From Alistipes sp. (GTDB taxonomy: Bacteria; Bacteroidota; Bacteroidia; Bacteroidales; Rikenellaceae): DNA of 51,617 bases. This document shows positions 25,331-33,526 of the stretch, in pieces. The translations under genes were made by a program, and so were the position numbers. The DNA lies in the NCBI GenBank assembly GCA_017937765.1, contig JAGBCY010000014.1:1-51617 (forward strand), written 5' to 3'. The notes under the pieces are model-generated. The model was not told where the DNA came from and ran no database searches. It worked only from the letters and a program-made list of their open reading frames with translations. Numbering within the stretch: the stretch's first letter is position 1; each line of letters starts with the position of its first letter.

Positions 25331-25966
25331 TTATCTTAATAAATTAGAAATCTCTCGCATCTCTGCGCTCGGCTCCGCAGCATTAAGTACCGAGCCACTC
25401 AGTGCAATGCCGTCGACACCAGCTTCCAATAGCGCGGGTATATCGCTCCTCACAATCCCGCCGATTGCTACAAGCGGAATAGAGATATTTGCTGCTCGCA
25501 TCTTACGGATTATATCGCGATAGCCATCAATGCCGAGCATCGGTGACAGCCGCTCTTTTGTCGTAGTGAAACGATATGGACCACAGCCAAAATAGTCGGG
25601 CATAACACCCCGAGTATGACTCAACACATCCTCAAATGTATTGACTGTGGCACCTATGATAAAACCCGCGCCGAGGATCTCGCGAGCCTCTGATATGGGC
25701 ATATCCTCCTTGCCGAGGTGTACGCCATCGGCTCCAATGCGCTTGGCGAGCATTACGTCGTCGTCGATTATAAATGTTGCGCCTGAGTCTCGGCATAGCG
25801 ACAGTACCTCGCGGGCCGTCCGCTCCAGTTCCTCTGCCGCAGCCCCCTTCATCCGTAGTTGTACCCAGCGACATCCGCCCTCGATGGCGAGGCGTGCCGA
25901 GTCGACGTAGGAATAGCGGTCGTTGTGGTGTGTTATGAATTGTAAGCGATAGTGACTACTCCTCAT
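25331..25966 (-). CDS. thiE: Thiamine phosphate synthase
   Basis: A 211-residue TIM-barrel enzyme that joins HMP-pyrophosphate and thiazole phosphate. It has WVQLRMKG, the pyrophosphate and Mg sites IIDDDVMLAKRIGADGVHLG, the substrate loop GCGPYRFTTTKE (the GPxxxTxTK motif) and the final phosphate site AIGGIV...GIALSGSVL. Its start overlaps the end of thiD by 11 bp, which implies coupled translation. Confidence 0.94.
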   Translation of the reverse strand: MRSSHYRLQFITHHNDRYSYVDSARLAIEGGCRWVQLRMKGAAAEELERTAREVLSLCRDSGATFIIDDDVMLAKRIGADGVHLGKEDMPISEAREILGAGFIIGATVNTFEDVLSHTRGVMPDYFGCGPYRFTTTKERLSPMLGIDGYRDIIRKMRAANISIPLVAIGGIVRSDIPALLEAGVDGIALSGSVLNAAEPSAEMREISNLLR

Positions 25967-26852
25967 TGATTTGCATCTTTAGTGGGTTAAACAGATGGTT
26001 CACGGGACCATATCCGTGGCCGATGGCTATGTTGGCTCCTGCCCTGATAGCCTCGGAGATATACTCTTTTGCCGCGCCGATAGCCTCCTTTAACTCATAG
26101 CCGCGTGCCACGTATGCCGCGATTGCCGACGAGAGTGTACATCCCGTGCCGTGGATGTTGCGCGTGGCGATGGTGGGTGAGGAAAAGTATTCCACGCTTA
26201 TGCCGTCGGGTGTGCTCCGATATAGGATATCGCGCTTCGTGTCGCCCTCCTCGTGGCCGCCCTTGAGGAGGATTGCGTGTGCGCCGCTCGAGATCAGGTG
26301 TCGGGCAGCCGAGCCTTTCTCCTCGAGCGTCGTTAGAGACATATCGGTGAGTGCTGCCATCTCGGGGATGTTGGGCGTGAGAAGTGTCGCCAAAGGTAGC
26401 AATCGCTCCTTTAGTATCACTTGTGCCTCGGGGGCCAGAAGCCTATGTCCACTGCTTGATACCATTACGGGGTCGAGGATAATGGGCGTGGTATAATGCG
26501 AAAGTACGTCGGCCACCGCATTTGCAATCCTCGCGTTTGCAAGCATCCCGATCTTTATGGCCGATGGCTCGATATCCTCCATTACCGCGATGATTTGATC
26601 GCGTACCATCTCGGGATCTACCGCCATTTGTGAGTCTACCCCCACGGTGTTCTGGGCGGTGATAGCCGTTATGGCTGTTGCGCCATAGACTCCGAGGGCC
26701 GATAAAGTCTTGAGGTCGGCCTGAATGCCTGCGCCGCCCGACGAGTCCGATCCCGCAATGGATAGCACCACGGGGTATCGCCTCAGACGAGTAGGTAAAT
26801 CGGTGATATGGGGTTGGCACCCCGTTACGCTGTTGTTTACTTTTCGTTCCAT
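25956..26852 (-). CDS. thiD: Hydroxymethylpyrimidine/phosphomethylpyrimidine kinase
   Basis: A 298-residue ribokinase-family enzyme that phosphorylates HMP twice. It has the start VLSIAGSDSSGGAGIQADLKT, AITAQNTVGV, DPVMVSSSGH, LTPNIPEM, LLKGGHEEGD and the catalytic HGTGCTLSSAIAAY. It carries about 28 residues before the conserved start, but no better ATG exists between the riboswitch terminator and the core. It is the first gene of the TPP-controlled operon. With thiC truncated, this kinase would act on salvaged HMP. Confidence 0.95.
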   Translation of the reverse strand: MERKVNNSVTGCQPHITDLPTRLRRYPVVLSIAGSDSSGGAGIQADLKTLSALGVYGATAITAITAQNTVGVDSQMAVDPEMVRDQIIAVMEDIEPSAIKIGMLANARIANAVADVLSHYTTPIILDPVMVSSSGHRLLAPEAQVILKERLLPLATLLTPNIPEMAALTDMSLTTLEEKGSAARHLISSGAHAILLKGGHEEGDTKRDILYRSTPDGISVEYFSSPTIATRNIHGTGCTLSSAIAAYVARGYELKEAIGAAKEYISEAIRAGANIAIGHGYGPVNHLFNPLKMQINEE

Positions 26853-26889
26853 AAGAGCGTTGGTTAAAAGTTCTACAACGGGGTCGCCT

Positions 26890-26928
26890 AAAAAGAAAAA
26901 CGCATACCTACACTACGGGGTATGCGTT
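26890..26928 (-). terminator. TPP-riboswitch expression platform, intrinsic terminator
   Basis: On the minus strand AACGCATACC, a 10-base loop, and GGTATGCGTT (arms 26919-26928 and 26899-26908) are followed by a T-rich run. It directly follows the aptamer and precedes thiD, so ligand binding should promote premature termination. Confidence 0.9.
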
Positions 26929-26937
26929 ATGATATTA

Positions 26938-27010
26938 TCCACAATTCCTACGGCAGTACTAACTGCATCAGGTTCGAGGGTATAATCTCAGCCAATCAAG
27001 GCACCCCTTT
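26938..27010 (-). promoter_or_regulatory. TPP riboswitch (THI element)
   Basis: The minus strand shows the conserved thi-box parts in order: GGGGTGCC, CTGAGA (26986-26991), ACCTGATG (26966-26973), then GTAGGAATTG closing the P1 stem. It binds thiamine pyrophosphate and controls the thiD-thiE-thi4-tenI transcript. The aptamer is of normal size. Confidence 0.96.
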
Positions 27011-27017
27011 GTCTCCA

Positions 27018-27047
27018 CAAAGATAGTAAAAATTTCTTGAATGCAAA
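27018..27047 (-). promoter_or_regulatory. Promoter of the thiamine operon
   Basis: The minus strand has TTTGC (27043-27047), 17 bases, then TATCTTTG (27018-27025), just before the aptamer. Confidence 0.75.
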
Positions 27048-27197
27048 GCGTGCTCGTGAGATTTTGTGTAAATAATTTTCCGTGATATACTATCGCTCAC
27101 ATTTGCCTTTGTGGCTATTACTCAGTGCGATGTGATTTTTAGCTGCTTTTGATTATATGGAATTTCAAGGTGAGACATAAAAAAAGTTGCAAAATAT

Positions 27198-27229
27198 TTT
27201 GCTAATTCAGAAATAATGTCTACATTTGC
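27198..27229 (+). promoter_or_regulatory. tRNA-Leu promoter
   Basis: TTTG (27198-27201), 19 bases, then TACATTTGC (27221-27229), one of the cleanest promoter matches in the window. The tRNA starts 24 bp later. Confidence 0.8.
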
Positions 27230-27252
27230 ACACCAAATCAGAGAGATCTGAT

Positions 27253-27336
27253 GCCCAGATGGCGGAATCGGTAGACGCGCTGGTCTCAAACACCAGTAGG
27301 TTCACCCCTGTGCCGGTTCGACCCCGGCTCTGGGTA
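27253..27336 (+). tRNA. tRNA-Leu (anticodon CAA)
   Basis: An 84-nt class II tRNA with a long variable arm. The acceptor GCCCAGA pairs with TCTGGGT (first pair a wobble), discriminator A. The anticodon stem CTGGT/ACCAG has loop CTCAAAC, giving CAA, and the T-arm is CCGGTTCGACCCCGG. The CCA end is not encoded. A terminator follows at once. Confidence 0.95.
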
Positions 27337-27341
27337 CAAGG

Positions 27342-27372
27342 AGAGAAGTTCGAGAGGACTTCTCTTTTTTTT
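27342..27372 (+). terminator. tRNA-Leu terminator
   Basis: AGAGAAGT (27342-27349) pairs with ACTTCTCT (27358-27365), followed by eight T. Confidence 0.92.
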
Positions 27373-27544
27373 CGTGGTGTGAAACAAAATGAGTGCTACC
27401 ATTCAGCAAATGATAGCACTCATTTTATTATCGTTAATTGCAAACTCTGGAAGTATTGAATTTACCTCCCCCTTCCATTGTGCGGTTAGCTACCGGCCTT
27501 GCTACTTCGTTAGCCGCGGCTACACGCACAATATGCTTGTCTCG

Positions 27545-30010
27545 TTACTTACGCACCTCGGCACCAGCCTTCTGCTCGAGCTGTGTCTGAAGGTTGGCCA
27601 TCGTGCGTTCGATCTGCTTGTCGGTGAGTGTCTGGTTGCGGTCCTCGAGGATGAAGCTCAGAGCGTATGACTTCTTGCCCTCGGGGAGCTTGTCGCCCTC
27701 GTAGACGTCGAACAGCGATACCGACTTAAGGAGCTTCTTCTCCGTAGCAAAAGCGATGGCGCGGAGCTCCGAGAAGCTGACGCTCTTATTGACAAGCAGT
27801 GCCAAGTCGCGCTTAACCTCGGGGAACTTCGAGAGCTCCTTGAACTGGATCTTCGACTTCTTGGTCATCTTGACGAGCTGGTCGAAGTCGATCTCGGCGA
27901 AGTAAACCTCCTGCTTGATGTCGAACTTCTTGCGTACCACGGGCGACACGACACCCATACGAAGCACCTCCTTGGGACCCTGCTTAAAGACAATAGCATC
28001 GGCATAGAGATCCGACGTGAGGCTCTCCGACTGCAATGTGTAGATGTCGATGCCAAATCGCTTGAGCAGACGCTCTACCATCGCACGCAGTGTGAAGAAC
28101 GACGACTGCTCGGCCTTCACGTTCCACGAGAGCTGAGAGTCGAGACCCGTAACCGTGATACCTATGCGGTAGTTCTCCTCGTATTTGGCGAGGGTATTCT
28201 CCTCCGATGCCTTCTCCTCGGCAAAGGCGTAGCAGTTGCCCACCTCGAACATACGGAGGTTAGCGTTGCGGCGGTTGACGTTGAGCTCAACGGCCTCGAG
28301 AGCGTTGAACATAAGCGTCTGGCGCATTACGTTAAGATCCTGTGACAGAGGGTTAAGTATCTTGACACAATGCGATGCGGGGTACGTCTCGCACTCCTCG
28401 TAGTACGACGCCTTGGTGAGTGAGTTCGACATAATCTCGGTGTAGCCATTGGCGGCGAGGAAGTCCGATGCTACGTTCTGAAGACGTGCCTTGTCGGGCT
28501 TCGGAGCGTACGACAGCGTAGAGTTAACGTGGTCCGAAACCTCGATGTTGTTATAGCCATAGACGCGGAGTACATCCTCCACAAGGTCAGCCTCGCGTTG
28601 TACATCTACGCGGTAGGGTGGCACGGCAACGTGCAACACCTCACCCTCGCGATCACGAACCTCAACGTCGAGAGCCGAGAGGATGGTGAGGATTGTCTCC
28701 TCGGGGATATCCTTGCCGATAAGCCTGCGTGCGCGGTCTATCGAGAAATCGAACTCGAAGTGCGATGCGGGCGTGGGGTTGATGTCGATGATCTCCGACG
28801 TGATAGTGCCACCAGCGAGCTCCTTCATAAGCATAGCGGCACGCTTAAGGGCATATACCTGAATATTGGGGTCGATGCCACGCTCGAAGCGGAACGAAGC
28901 ATCGGTGTTAAGGCCAAAACGCTTAGCCGTTTTACGTACCCATACGGGGTGGAAGTAGGCACTCTCGATAAAGACGTTAACCGTCTCGTCCGATATGCCA
29001 GAGTCGAGACCACCATAAACACCTGCGATACACATCGGACGCTCTGCCGAGCAGATCATAAGGTCGTTTGAGGTGAGCGTGCGCTCGACGCCATCAAGGG
29101 TTATAAATTTCTCGCCCTCCACGGCCGAACGAACAACAACCTTGCCGCCCTCAATCTTATCGGCATCGAAGGCGTGCAACGGCTGACCGAGCTCGAAGAG
29201 GACATAGTTGGTGATATCCACGAGGTTATTCTTGGGGTTGATGCCTGCGGCGCGCAACTCGTTCTGCATCCACTCTGGCGATGGAGCTATCTTACACCCA
29301 CTCACGGTGATACCTGCATAGCGCGGTGCCGCCTCGCTGTTGAGCACCTCTACCTCGATCGTACGTGAGGTGTTGTCCACCTTGAAGTCATCCACCGATG
29401 GGAGTGTGAGCGATACATCCTCGCCTCGGCTCTTGAGATATGCTGCGAGATCACGAGCAACGCCGATGTGTGAAGCAGCATCCACGCGGTTGGGCGTGAG
29501 ACCGATGCCTATGAGGTAGTCGTCGGCAATTGCAAGATACTCCTTTGCGGGGGTGCCCACAACGGCCTCTGCCGGGAGCTCCATAATGCCTTCGTGGTTA
29601 CGACCGATGCCGAGCTCATCCTCCGCGCACAGCATACCGAGCGACTCCACACCGCGAATCTTGCTGCGCTTGATCTTGAACTCCTCGTCTGAGTCGATAG
29701 GGTAGAGCACCGAGCCCACCGTAGCGCACATAACCTTCAGACCCTTACGACAGTTTGCCGCGCCGCAGACAATCTGCAAGGGTGCCTCAGCACCAACATC
29801 TACCGTAGTGATGTGCAGGTGGTCCGAGTCGGGGTGATCCTCGCAAGTGAGCACCTCGCCCACGACGACGCCCTTAAGTCCACCCTTGATAGTCTCGATC
29901 TTCTCGAACTCCTCGACCTCGAGGCCGAGCTCAGTAAGTATTTCGGCTATGCGCTCCGCTTCGATGTCGGTGTTGATGTAACGCTTTAGCCAGTTGTAAG
30001 ATACGTTCAT
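27545..30010 (-). CDS. pheT: Phenylalanyl-tRNA synthetase beta subunit
   Basis: An 821-residue subunit of the alpha2-beta2 enzyme. In order it has the N-terminal MNVSYNWLKRYI, the EMAP/tRNA-binding domain (VVVGEVLTCEDHPDSDHLHI), the B3/B4 editing domain, B5, the catalytic-like core, and the C-terminal ferredoxin-fold anticodon-binding domain (FKELSKFPEVKRDLALLV). The length is normal. pheS is not in this window, so the two subunits are encoded apart, a common situation in Bacteroidales. Confidence 0.97.
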   Translation of the reverse strand: MNVSYNWLKRYINTDIEAERIAEILTELGLEVEEFEKIETIKGGLKGVVVGEVLTCEDHPDSDHLHITTVDVGAEAPLQIVCGAANCRKGLKVMCATVGSVLYPIDSDEEFKIKRSKIRGVESLGMLCAEDELGIGRNHEGIMELPAEAVVGTPAKEYLAIADDYLIGIGLTPNRVDAASHIGVARDLAAYLKSRGEDVSLTLPSVDDFKVDNTSRTIEVEVLNSEAAPRYAGITVSGCKIAPSPEWMQNELRAAGINPKNNLVDITNYVLFELGQPLHAFDADKIEGGKVVVRSAVEGEKFITLDGVERTLTSNDLMICSAERPMCIAGVYGGLDSGISDETVNVFIESAYFHPVWVRKTAKRFGLNTDASFRFERGIDPNIQVYALKRAAMLMKELAGGTITSEIIDINPTPASHFEFDFSIDRARRLIGKDIPEETILTILSALDVEVRDREGEVLHVAVPPYRVDVQREADLVEDVLRVYGYNNIEVSDHVNSTLSYAPKPDKARLQNVASDFLAANGYTEIMSNSLTKASYYEECETYPASHCVKILNPLSQDLNVMRQTLMFNALEAVELNVNRRNANLRMFEVGNCYAFAEEKASEENTLAKYEENYRIGITVTGLDSQLSWNVKAEQSSFFTLRAMVERLLKRFGIDIYTLQSESLTSDLYADAIVFKQGPKEVLRMGVVSPVVRKKFDIKQEVYFAEIDFDQLVKMTKKSKIQFKELSKFPEVKRDLALLVNKSVSFSELRAIAFATEKKLLKSVSLFDVYEGDKLPEGKKSYALSFILEDRNQTLTDKQIERTMANLQTQLEQKAGAEVRK

Positions 30011-30048
30011 ATATTTGTGTTTTTAGTCTTTCGATAGCTATAATTGCA

Positions 30049-30056
30049 CAAAGATA
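30049..30056 (-). promoter_or_regulatory. pheT promoter
   Basis: The minus strand reads TATCTTTG 38 bp before the pheT ATG, with a CTTGC about 22 bases further upstream. Confidence 0.7.
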
Positions 30057-30146
30057 TGAAATTTTTTCGGAATCTGCAAGAGCGTTGCGTAGGGCTAATT
30101 ATGCAGATTAATTCGGCGATATATTGTGAGCCATTCGAGCATATAA

Positions 30147-30184
30147 AAGAAATAGTAGTTGGCAAGTGTCAACTACTATTTCTT
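30147..30184 (-). terminator. Terminator of the nucleotidase operon
   Basis: A perfect 15-bp stem AAGAAATAGTAGTTG (arms 30170-30184 and 30147-30161, loop of 8) is followed by TTTATA on the minus strand. It lies 17 bp past the stop of the small membrane protein. Confidence 0.88.
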
Positions 30185-30200
30185 GTATTGTGGTGAATCT

Positions 30201-30482
30201 CTACTTCTTCTCCTTTTTAAAGTATGCCTTCACGCGCCGCCATCCCTCAACGCCGAGAATCGCCAGACCGGTATATTGTGTGGTCTTGGCGAGGCCGAAG
30301 AGTATGAACCATAGCACACCCTTGGTGGCGGCAGATATGGGGAGTAGCATCTGTGCAAAGGAGAGTATGTAGAAGGGTACGCAGAGAGCAAGGATTATCA
30401 CGCCCGTGCGAAACGAGAGCCTCGATAGGTCGTACTTCACGCGCTCCAATGCGCTCCTGAAAAATGCCTTAATTCTGCTCAT
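30201..30482 (-). CDS. Small two-helix membrane protein, transporter-suffix-like
   Basis: A 93-residue protein with two hydrophobic segments (about residues 27-48 and 55-75) and basic ends. The pattern PISAATKGVLWFILFG followed by ILGVEGWRRVKAYFKK resembles the short transporter-suffix type of membrane protein, an identification from memory. It starts 12 bp after the nucleotidase stop, so the two are co-transcribed. No function can be assigned. Confidence 0.75.
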   Translation of the reverse strand: MSRIKAFFRSALERVKYDLSRLSFRTGVIILALCVPFYILSFAQMLLPISAATKGVLWFILFGLAKTTQYTGLAILGVEGWRRVKAYFKKEKK

Positions 30483-30494
30483 TTCTTCGCTGTA

Positions 30495-31412
30495 TTACTC
30501 GTTAGCTATCCCCATCGGGATATGTACCGCGGGGACGTTACGCAGGTGATCGAGGTGCGACATCTGGTCGTCGAAGAAGATGTGCGGACGCATAATCTCG
30601 AGCACGCGATCCTTCGATATGCCGCCGAGGAAGAAGGCCTCGGTAACCTCCACACCCCAACTCTTTAGCGTGTTTACGACGCGCTCGTGAGCCGGTGCAT
30701 TACGTGCCGTGACGATGGATATCTTTAGCCAGCGATGGTACTCGGGGTTGCGAGCGATGCGCTCTGTCTCGAGCCTCTGCAACGTAGATATCTTCATCAA
30801 CAGATCGGCCAAAGGTCCTGGGTCGAGGGGGCGTTGAGTGGATGCCTCGTGGCGATGGAAAGCCTTGAGCCCCTGCTCCTTGTATATCTTCTCCGACTCG
30901 TCATCGGCAATGACACCGTCGAAGTCGAAGGCAATGCGCAGCTCTCTATCCGTCACGTCGTCCATAACCTCGCTATCAAGCACGCGTCCTGCTGCATACC
31001 CAGCATCGCAGGCACGTCGCACATCGCGCTCCGAGGCTGAGAGAAACAACGAGGCGTTGAATGCCGGAAGGTATTTATATGGCGACTCGCCCGAGAAGAA
31101 CGAGGCGCGCGTGATATTTAGGCCATAGTGCTCGATGGTGCGAAAGACGCGTAGTCCCGTCTCTGGCGAGTTGCGCGAGAGGAGCACCACTTCAACGGGT
31201 TGCTCGTCGGCGAATATCTCGTTGAAGCCGAGCAGACGTTTGACAAAGGGGAATGCCACGCCCTTGCCCAACGGGTTGTCGATGTTCTGCTCCTGATAGC
31301 GACGATACTCCTCAAGGCCTCGTTCGGTATAAACCTTGTCCGACTCCGAGAGGTCAAATAGGGCGGATGATGATACCGCCACGACCAACTTATTTTCGAT
31401 AGGAAATGCCAT
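30495..31412 (-). CDS. 5'-nucleotidase (cytosolic NT5C1-type)
   Basis: A 305-residue member of the bacterial 5'-nucleotidase family related to cytosolic 5'-nucleotidase I. It has an N-terminal VVAVSSSALFDLSESD and the HAD-like catalytic motif AFDFDGVIADDESE in the middle. SIVTARNAPAHERV serves as motif II/III region and HIFFDDQMSHL as the acidic motif IV. It would dephosphorylate nucleoside monophosphates in the cytosol. It is preceded by an unusual array of 87-bp repeats, each with a promoter-like box, and is followed by the small membrane protein. Confidence 0.87.
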   Translation of the reverse strand: MAFPIENKLVVAVSSSALFDLSESDKVYTERGLEEYRRYQEQNIDNPLGKGVAFPFVKRLLGFNEIFADEQPVEVVLLSRNSPETGLRVFRTIEHYGLNITRASFFSGESPYKYLPAFNASLFLSASERDVRRACDAGYAAGRVLDSEVMDDVTDRELRIAFDFDGVIADDESEKIYKEQGLKAFHRHEASTQRPLDPGPLADLLMKISTLQRLETERIARNPEYHRWLKISIVTARNAPAHERVVNTLKSWGVEVTEAFFLGGISKDRVLEIMRPHIFFDDQMSHLDHLRNVPAVHIPMGIANE

Positions 31413-31428
31413 AGTTCACAATTTTAAC

Positions 31429-31699
31429 GCAAAGATACGAAAAAGTACTGAACTTCCACCACTTGAGGCTTTCGATGTTGTAGAACCACAATGTAGTAGG
31501 TCCGTCGTTACGACGGCAATGATAGTGAAAAGTATTAAATTCCCATCACTTGAGGCTTTCGATGTTGTAGAACCACAATGTAGTAGGTCCGTCGTTACGA
31601 CGGCAAAGATAGTGAAAAGTATTAAATTCCCATCACTTGAGGCTATGCGAGTTGCGGAACTTTGATGTGATTAGGACTGTCGTTACGACAGCAAAGATA
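31429..31699 (-). repeat. Three tandem 87/88-bp repeats, each with a -7 box and a palindrome
   Basis: Four copies of the -7 box are spaced 87, 87 and 88 bp apart on the minus strand: TATCTTTGC at 31429-31437, 31603-31611 and about 31691-31699, and a mutated TATCATTGC at 31516-31524. Repeats share long identical stretches, including GCCTCAAGTG and TTTAATACTTTTCAC. A 15-bp palindrome, CCGTCG-TTA-CGACGG, directly abuts each of the three distal boxes (31502-31516, 31589-31603, 31677-31691). In the last copy both arms change together to CTGTCG and CGACAG. All point toward the 5'-nucleotidase gene. Confidence 0.85.
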
Positions 31700-31761
31700 T
31701 GAAAAGAATTTTACATTTCATTGCGTGCGAGAGACTCTCTTTGCAGATTACCCGTTAAAAG

Positions 31762-31786
31762 AAAAAGACACCCACCACGGATGTCC
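31762..31786 (-). terminator. tRNA-Gln terminator
   Basis: On the minus strand GACATCC, loop GTGGT, GGGTGTC (one wobble) is followed by TTTTTC. It lies 4 bp past the CCA end of the tRNA. Confidence 0.85.
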
Positions 31787-31790
31787 TTTC

Positions 31791-31864
31791 TGGTTGAGCT
31801 ACCGAGATTCGAACTCAGAATAACAGAACCAAAATCTGCTGTGTTACCGTTACACCATAGCTCA
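31791..31864 (-). tRNA. tRNA-Gln (anticodon TTG)
   Basis: A 74-nt tRNA with encoded CCA. The acceptor TGAGCTA pairs perfectly with TAGCTCA, discriminator A. The anticodon loop TTTTGGT gives TTG, and the T-arm carries GAGTTCGAATCTC. A first U in the acceptor is typical for tRNA-Gln. Confidence 0.94.
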
Positions 31865-31983
31865 ATCGTTGCTCGTAAGCGGGACAAAGATAGTGTAAAG
31901 TTTTCAAATGGCAAAATTTTGCGCTATCAATCTTGGCTAATTTGGCCGGTATCTGCGATTTCGAGCGTCGTCGATAATGTCCT

Positions 31984-32880
31984 CTACCAGTTCTGCTTGT
32001 AGATGTCGCGATACTCCAAGGGCGTTATGCCCTCGATGCGCTTGAAGATACGCGTCAGATGGTGCGGATACTTGAAGCCGATGTTGTAGGCTATTTCGCT
32101 AATGGTTTGCTCCGAGCGCATAAGTCGTTGCTTCACCTCGTTTATGATGAACTTTTGTATGAGGTCGCGTGCAGAACATCCAGCCTGCTTGCGCACAAGG
32201 TCGCCCAAGTAGTTCGGCGAAATTTGTAGCTCGCGGGCACAATCCGCAACCGAAGGTATCTCCTTACCATCGGCCGGAAGCGACACGTAGTAGCTAAGCA
32301 AGGTGTTGAGGCGTGCTACAATATTGTTGTTCGACACGGAGTTTATCTCGGGGTTGCGCTCCGCATAACGCATACAGAGGCTCAGTAGCACGGCAATGCC
32401 GGCCACAAGAATACGTCGCGAATAGCGGTCGGTATCGTTGCGTAGCTCCTCGCGCATACTCAGTATACAGCTGTTTATCACTTGTGTTTCGTTTCTTGTA
32501 AGCCATATGCCGTTGGCGGCATTATCGAAGAATGAGTACTCGGAAACGCGCTGCGCAAGAAGCGTGTCGATGAGTAGGTCGGGGTGAAAGATGAGTATCC
32601 AACCTTTGATGTCGAGCGTGTCGCAGGTGTAGCTGTGGCTAATATGTCCGGGGGCAAAGAACTTCACGCGCCCGACGAGATCACTATCACTTGTTGCCCT
32701 TCCCCTCTCGGGTAGTGTGCATACGACGGCATAGAGGTTCAGTTGCGCCGATTGAATGTCGATGCTCTTTACCTGTGAAAGGTCCACGATGCTCACCATC
32801 GGATGCGAAACATCTATTCCGAAGTATGCGTTGCACTTCTCGATGGTGTCGAGCACGGCATATTGCCCCAGTTTTTTCAT
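31984..32880 (-). CDS. AraC-family transcriptional regulator
   Basis: A 298-residue regulator. The N-terminal ~190 residues form a cupin-like sensor (FFAPGHISHSY, ILIFHPDLL). The C-terminal AraC domain has two helix-turn-helix motifs: VADCARELQISPNYLGDLVR, and later ISEIAYNIGFKYPHHLTRIFK followed by GITPLEYRD. This arrangement is common in Bacteroidetes. No target operon lies beside it; the divergent unit is the candidate small RNA. An inverted repeat in the shared intergenic region could be its operator. Confidence 0.92.
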   Translation of the reverse strand: MKKLGQYAVLDTIEKCNAYFGIDVSHPMVSIVDLSQVKSIDIQSAQLNLYAVVCTLPERGRATSDSDLVGRVKFFAPGHISHSYTCDTLDIKGWILIFHPDLLIDTLLAQRVSEYSFFDNAANGIWLTRNETQVINSCILSMREELRNDTDRYSRRILVAGIAVLLSLCMRYAERNPEINSVSNNNIVARLNTLLSYYVSLPADGKEIPSVADCARELQISPNYLGDLVRKQAGCSARDLIQKFIINEVKQRLMRSEQTISEIAYNIGFKYPHHLTRIFKRIEGITPLEYRDIYKQNW

Positions 32881-32907
32881 AGCCTCATCTGTTATATAAT
32901 GTTATGA

Positions 32908-32952
32908 ATAGACCCCATTCAGCAGTAAAAAAAAACTAAATGTGGTGTCTAT
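32908..32952. promoter_or_regulatory. Inverted repeat upstream of the AraC gene, candidate operator
   Basis: ATAGACCCCA (32908-32917) and TGGTGTCTAT (32943-32952) are inverted copies with one mismatch, 25 bp apart. Each is accompanied by a nearby CAGTAAAA. The site lies between the araC-type start and the small-RNA promoter. Confidence 0.45.
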
Positions 32953-32987
32953 CAGTAAAATTGGTTACTAAATAAGTAAATCGTCTA

Positions 32988-33018
32988 TTGTGGGAGAGCG
33001 TGACGATAACTAATTTTG
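32988..33018 (+). promoter_or_regulatory. Promoter of the candidate small RNA
   Basis: TTG (32988-32990), 20 bases, then TAATTTTG (33011-33018). There is no plus-strand gene before the next terminator, so it appears to drive only the structured RNA. Confidence 0.65.
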
Positions 33019-33023
33019 CACCC

Positions 33024-33124
33024 GTAAAACAATCGCCAGTGCGCATAGTCGGTCGATAGGTTGATGAGGCTTTCATTTGGGTAATGTCGGCCGACTTAGG
33101 GGGAGCGCACTGGCTCTCTTTTTT
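33024..33124 (+). ncRNA. Candidate structured small RNA of about 100 nt
   Basis: A transcript from the promoter above would end with a perfect 10-bp stem closing the whole molecule (GCCAGTGCGC 33035-33044 with GCGCACTGGC 33105-33114), followed by CTCTTTTTT. Inside, AGTCGG and CCGACT can pair, giving a nested rod. There is no plausible ORF. The promoter, full-length closing stem and T tract together argue for an independent RNA. I do not recognise the family; a 6S-like RNA is possible but not supported by visible conserved bases. Confidence 0.6.
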
Positions 33125-33131
33125 ACTCCTA

Positions 33132-33503
33132 TTATAGCTTCGAAAGGAATTTCTCGCGGTTAACTACATAGCGGATATGCTCGCCCGAGCCTATGAGCGT
33201 GTCGCCGTCGTAGGCCTCAATCTTAAACGTTAACTTCCTGCCATCCACCTCGATTAGCTCAGCTATTGCACTCACGGTGTTGCCTACCTTCGACGGCTTG
33301 AGGTGCGTGGTCGATATCATCGAGCCTACTGTTGTCTCACCCTCGTCGAGGTGCAGTGCCACGGCGAGCATTGCTGCATTCTCCATCAATGCCACCATTG
33401 CAGGTGTTGCCAATACGGCCATATCTCCCGAGCCGATAAACTCGGCAGTGTTACCATCCGTGACGCGCATCACGTTCTGGTGTTTTAGTCCCTTCTCTAA
33501 CAT
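33132..33503 (-). CDS. Hotdog-fold thioesterase family protein (FlK-like)
   Basis: A 123-residue single hotdog protein. It has the N-terminal region with VTDGNTAEFIGSGDMAVLATPAM, a central helix VALMENAAMLAV containing the conserved Glu-Asn, THLKPSKVGNTV, and KLTFKIEAYDG near the end. This pattern fits the fluoroacetyl-CoA thioesterase-like group of acyl-CoA thioesterases. The natural substrate is unknown. It is monocistronic with the -7 box TATCTTTGC at 33527-33535. It ends 7 bp from the candidate small RNA on the other strand. Confidence 0.87.
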   Translation of the reverse strand: MLEKGLKHQNVMRVTDGNTAEFIGSGDMAVLATPAMVALMENAAMLAVALHLDEGETTVGSMISTTHLKPSKVGNTVSAIAELIEVDGRKLTFKIEAYDGDTLIGSGEHIRYVVNREKFLSKL

Positions 33504-33526
33504 AGTGATAATTGGTATATTTTAAG

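Noticed and set aside
27226-27459. 77-codon plus-strand frame
   Set aside because: It consists of tRNA-Leu and its terminator.
31711-31914. 67-codon minus-strand frame
   Set aside because: It runs through tRNA-Gln and its terminator.
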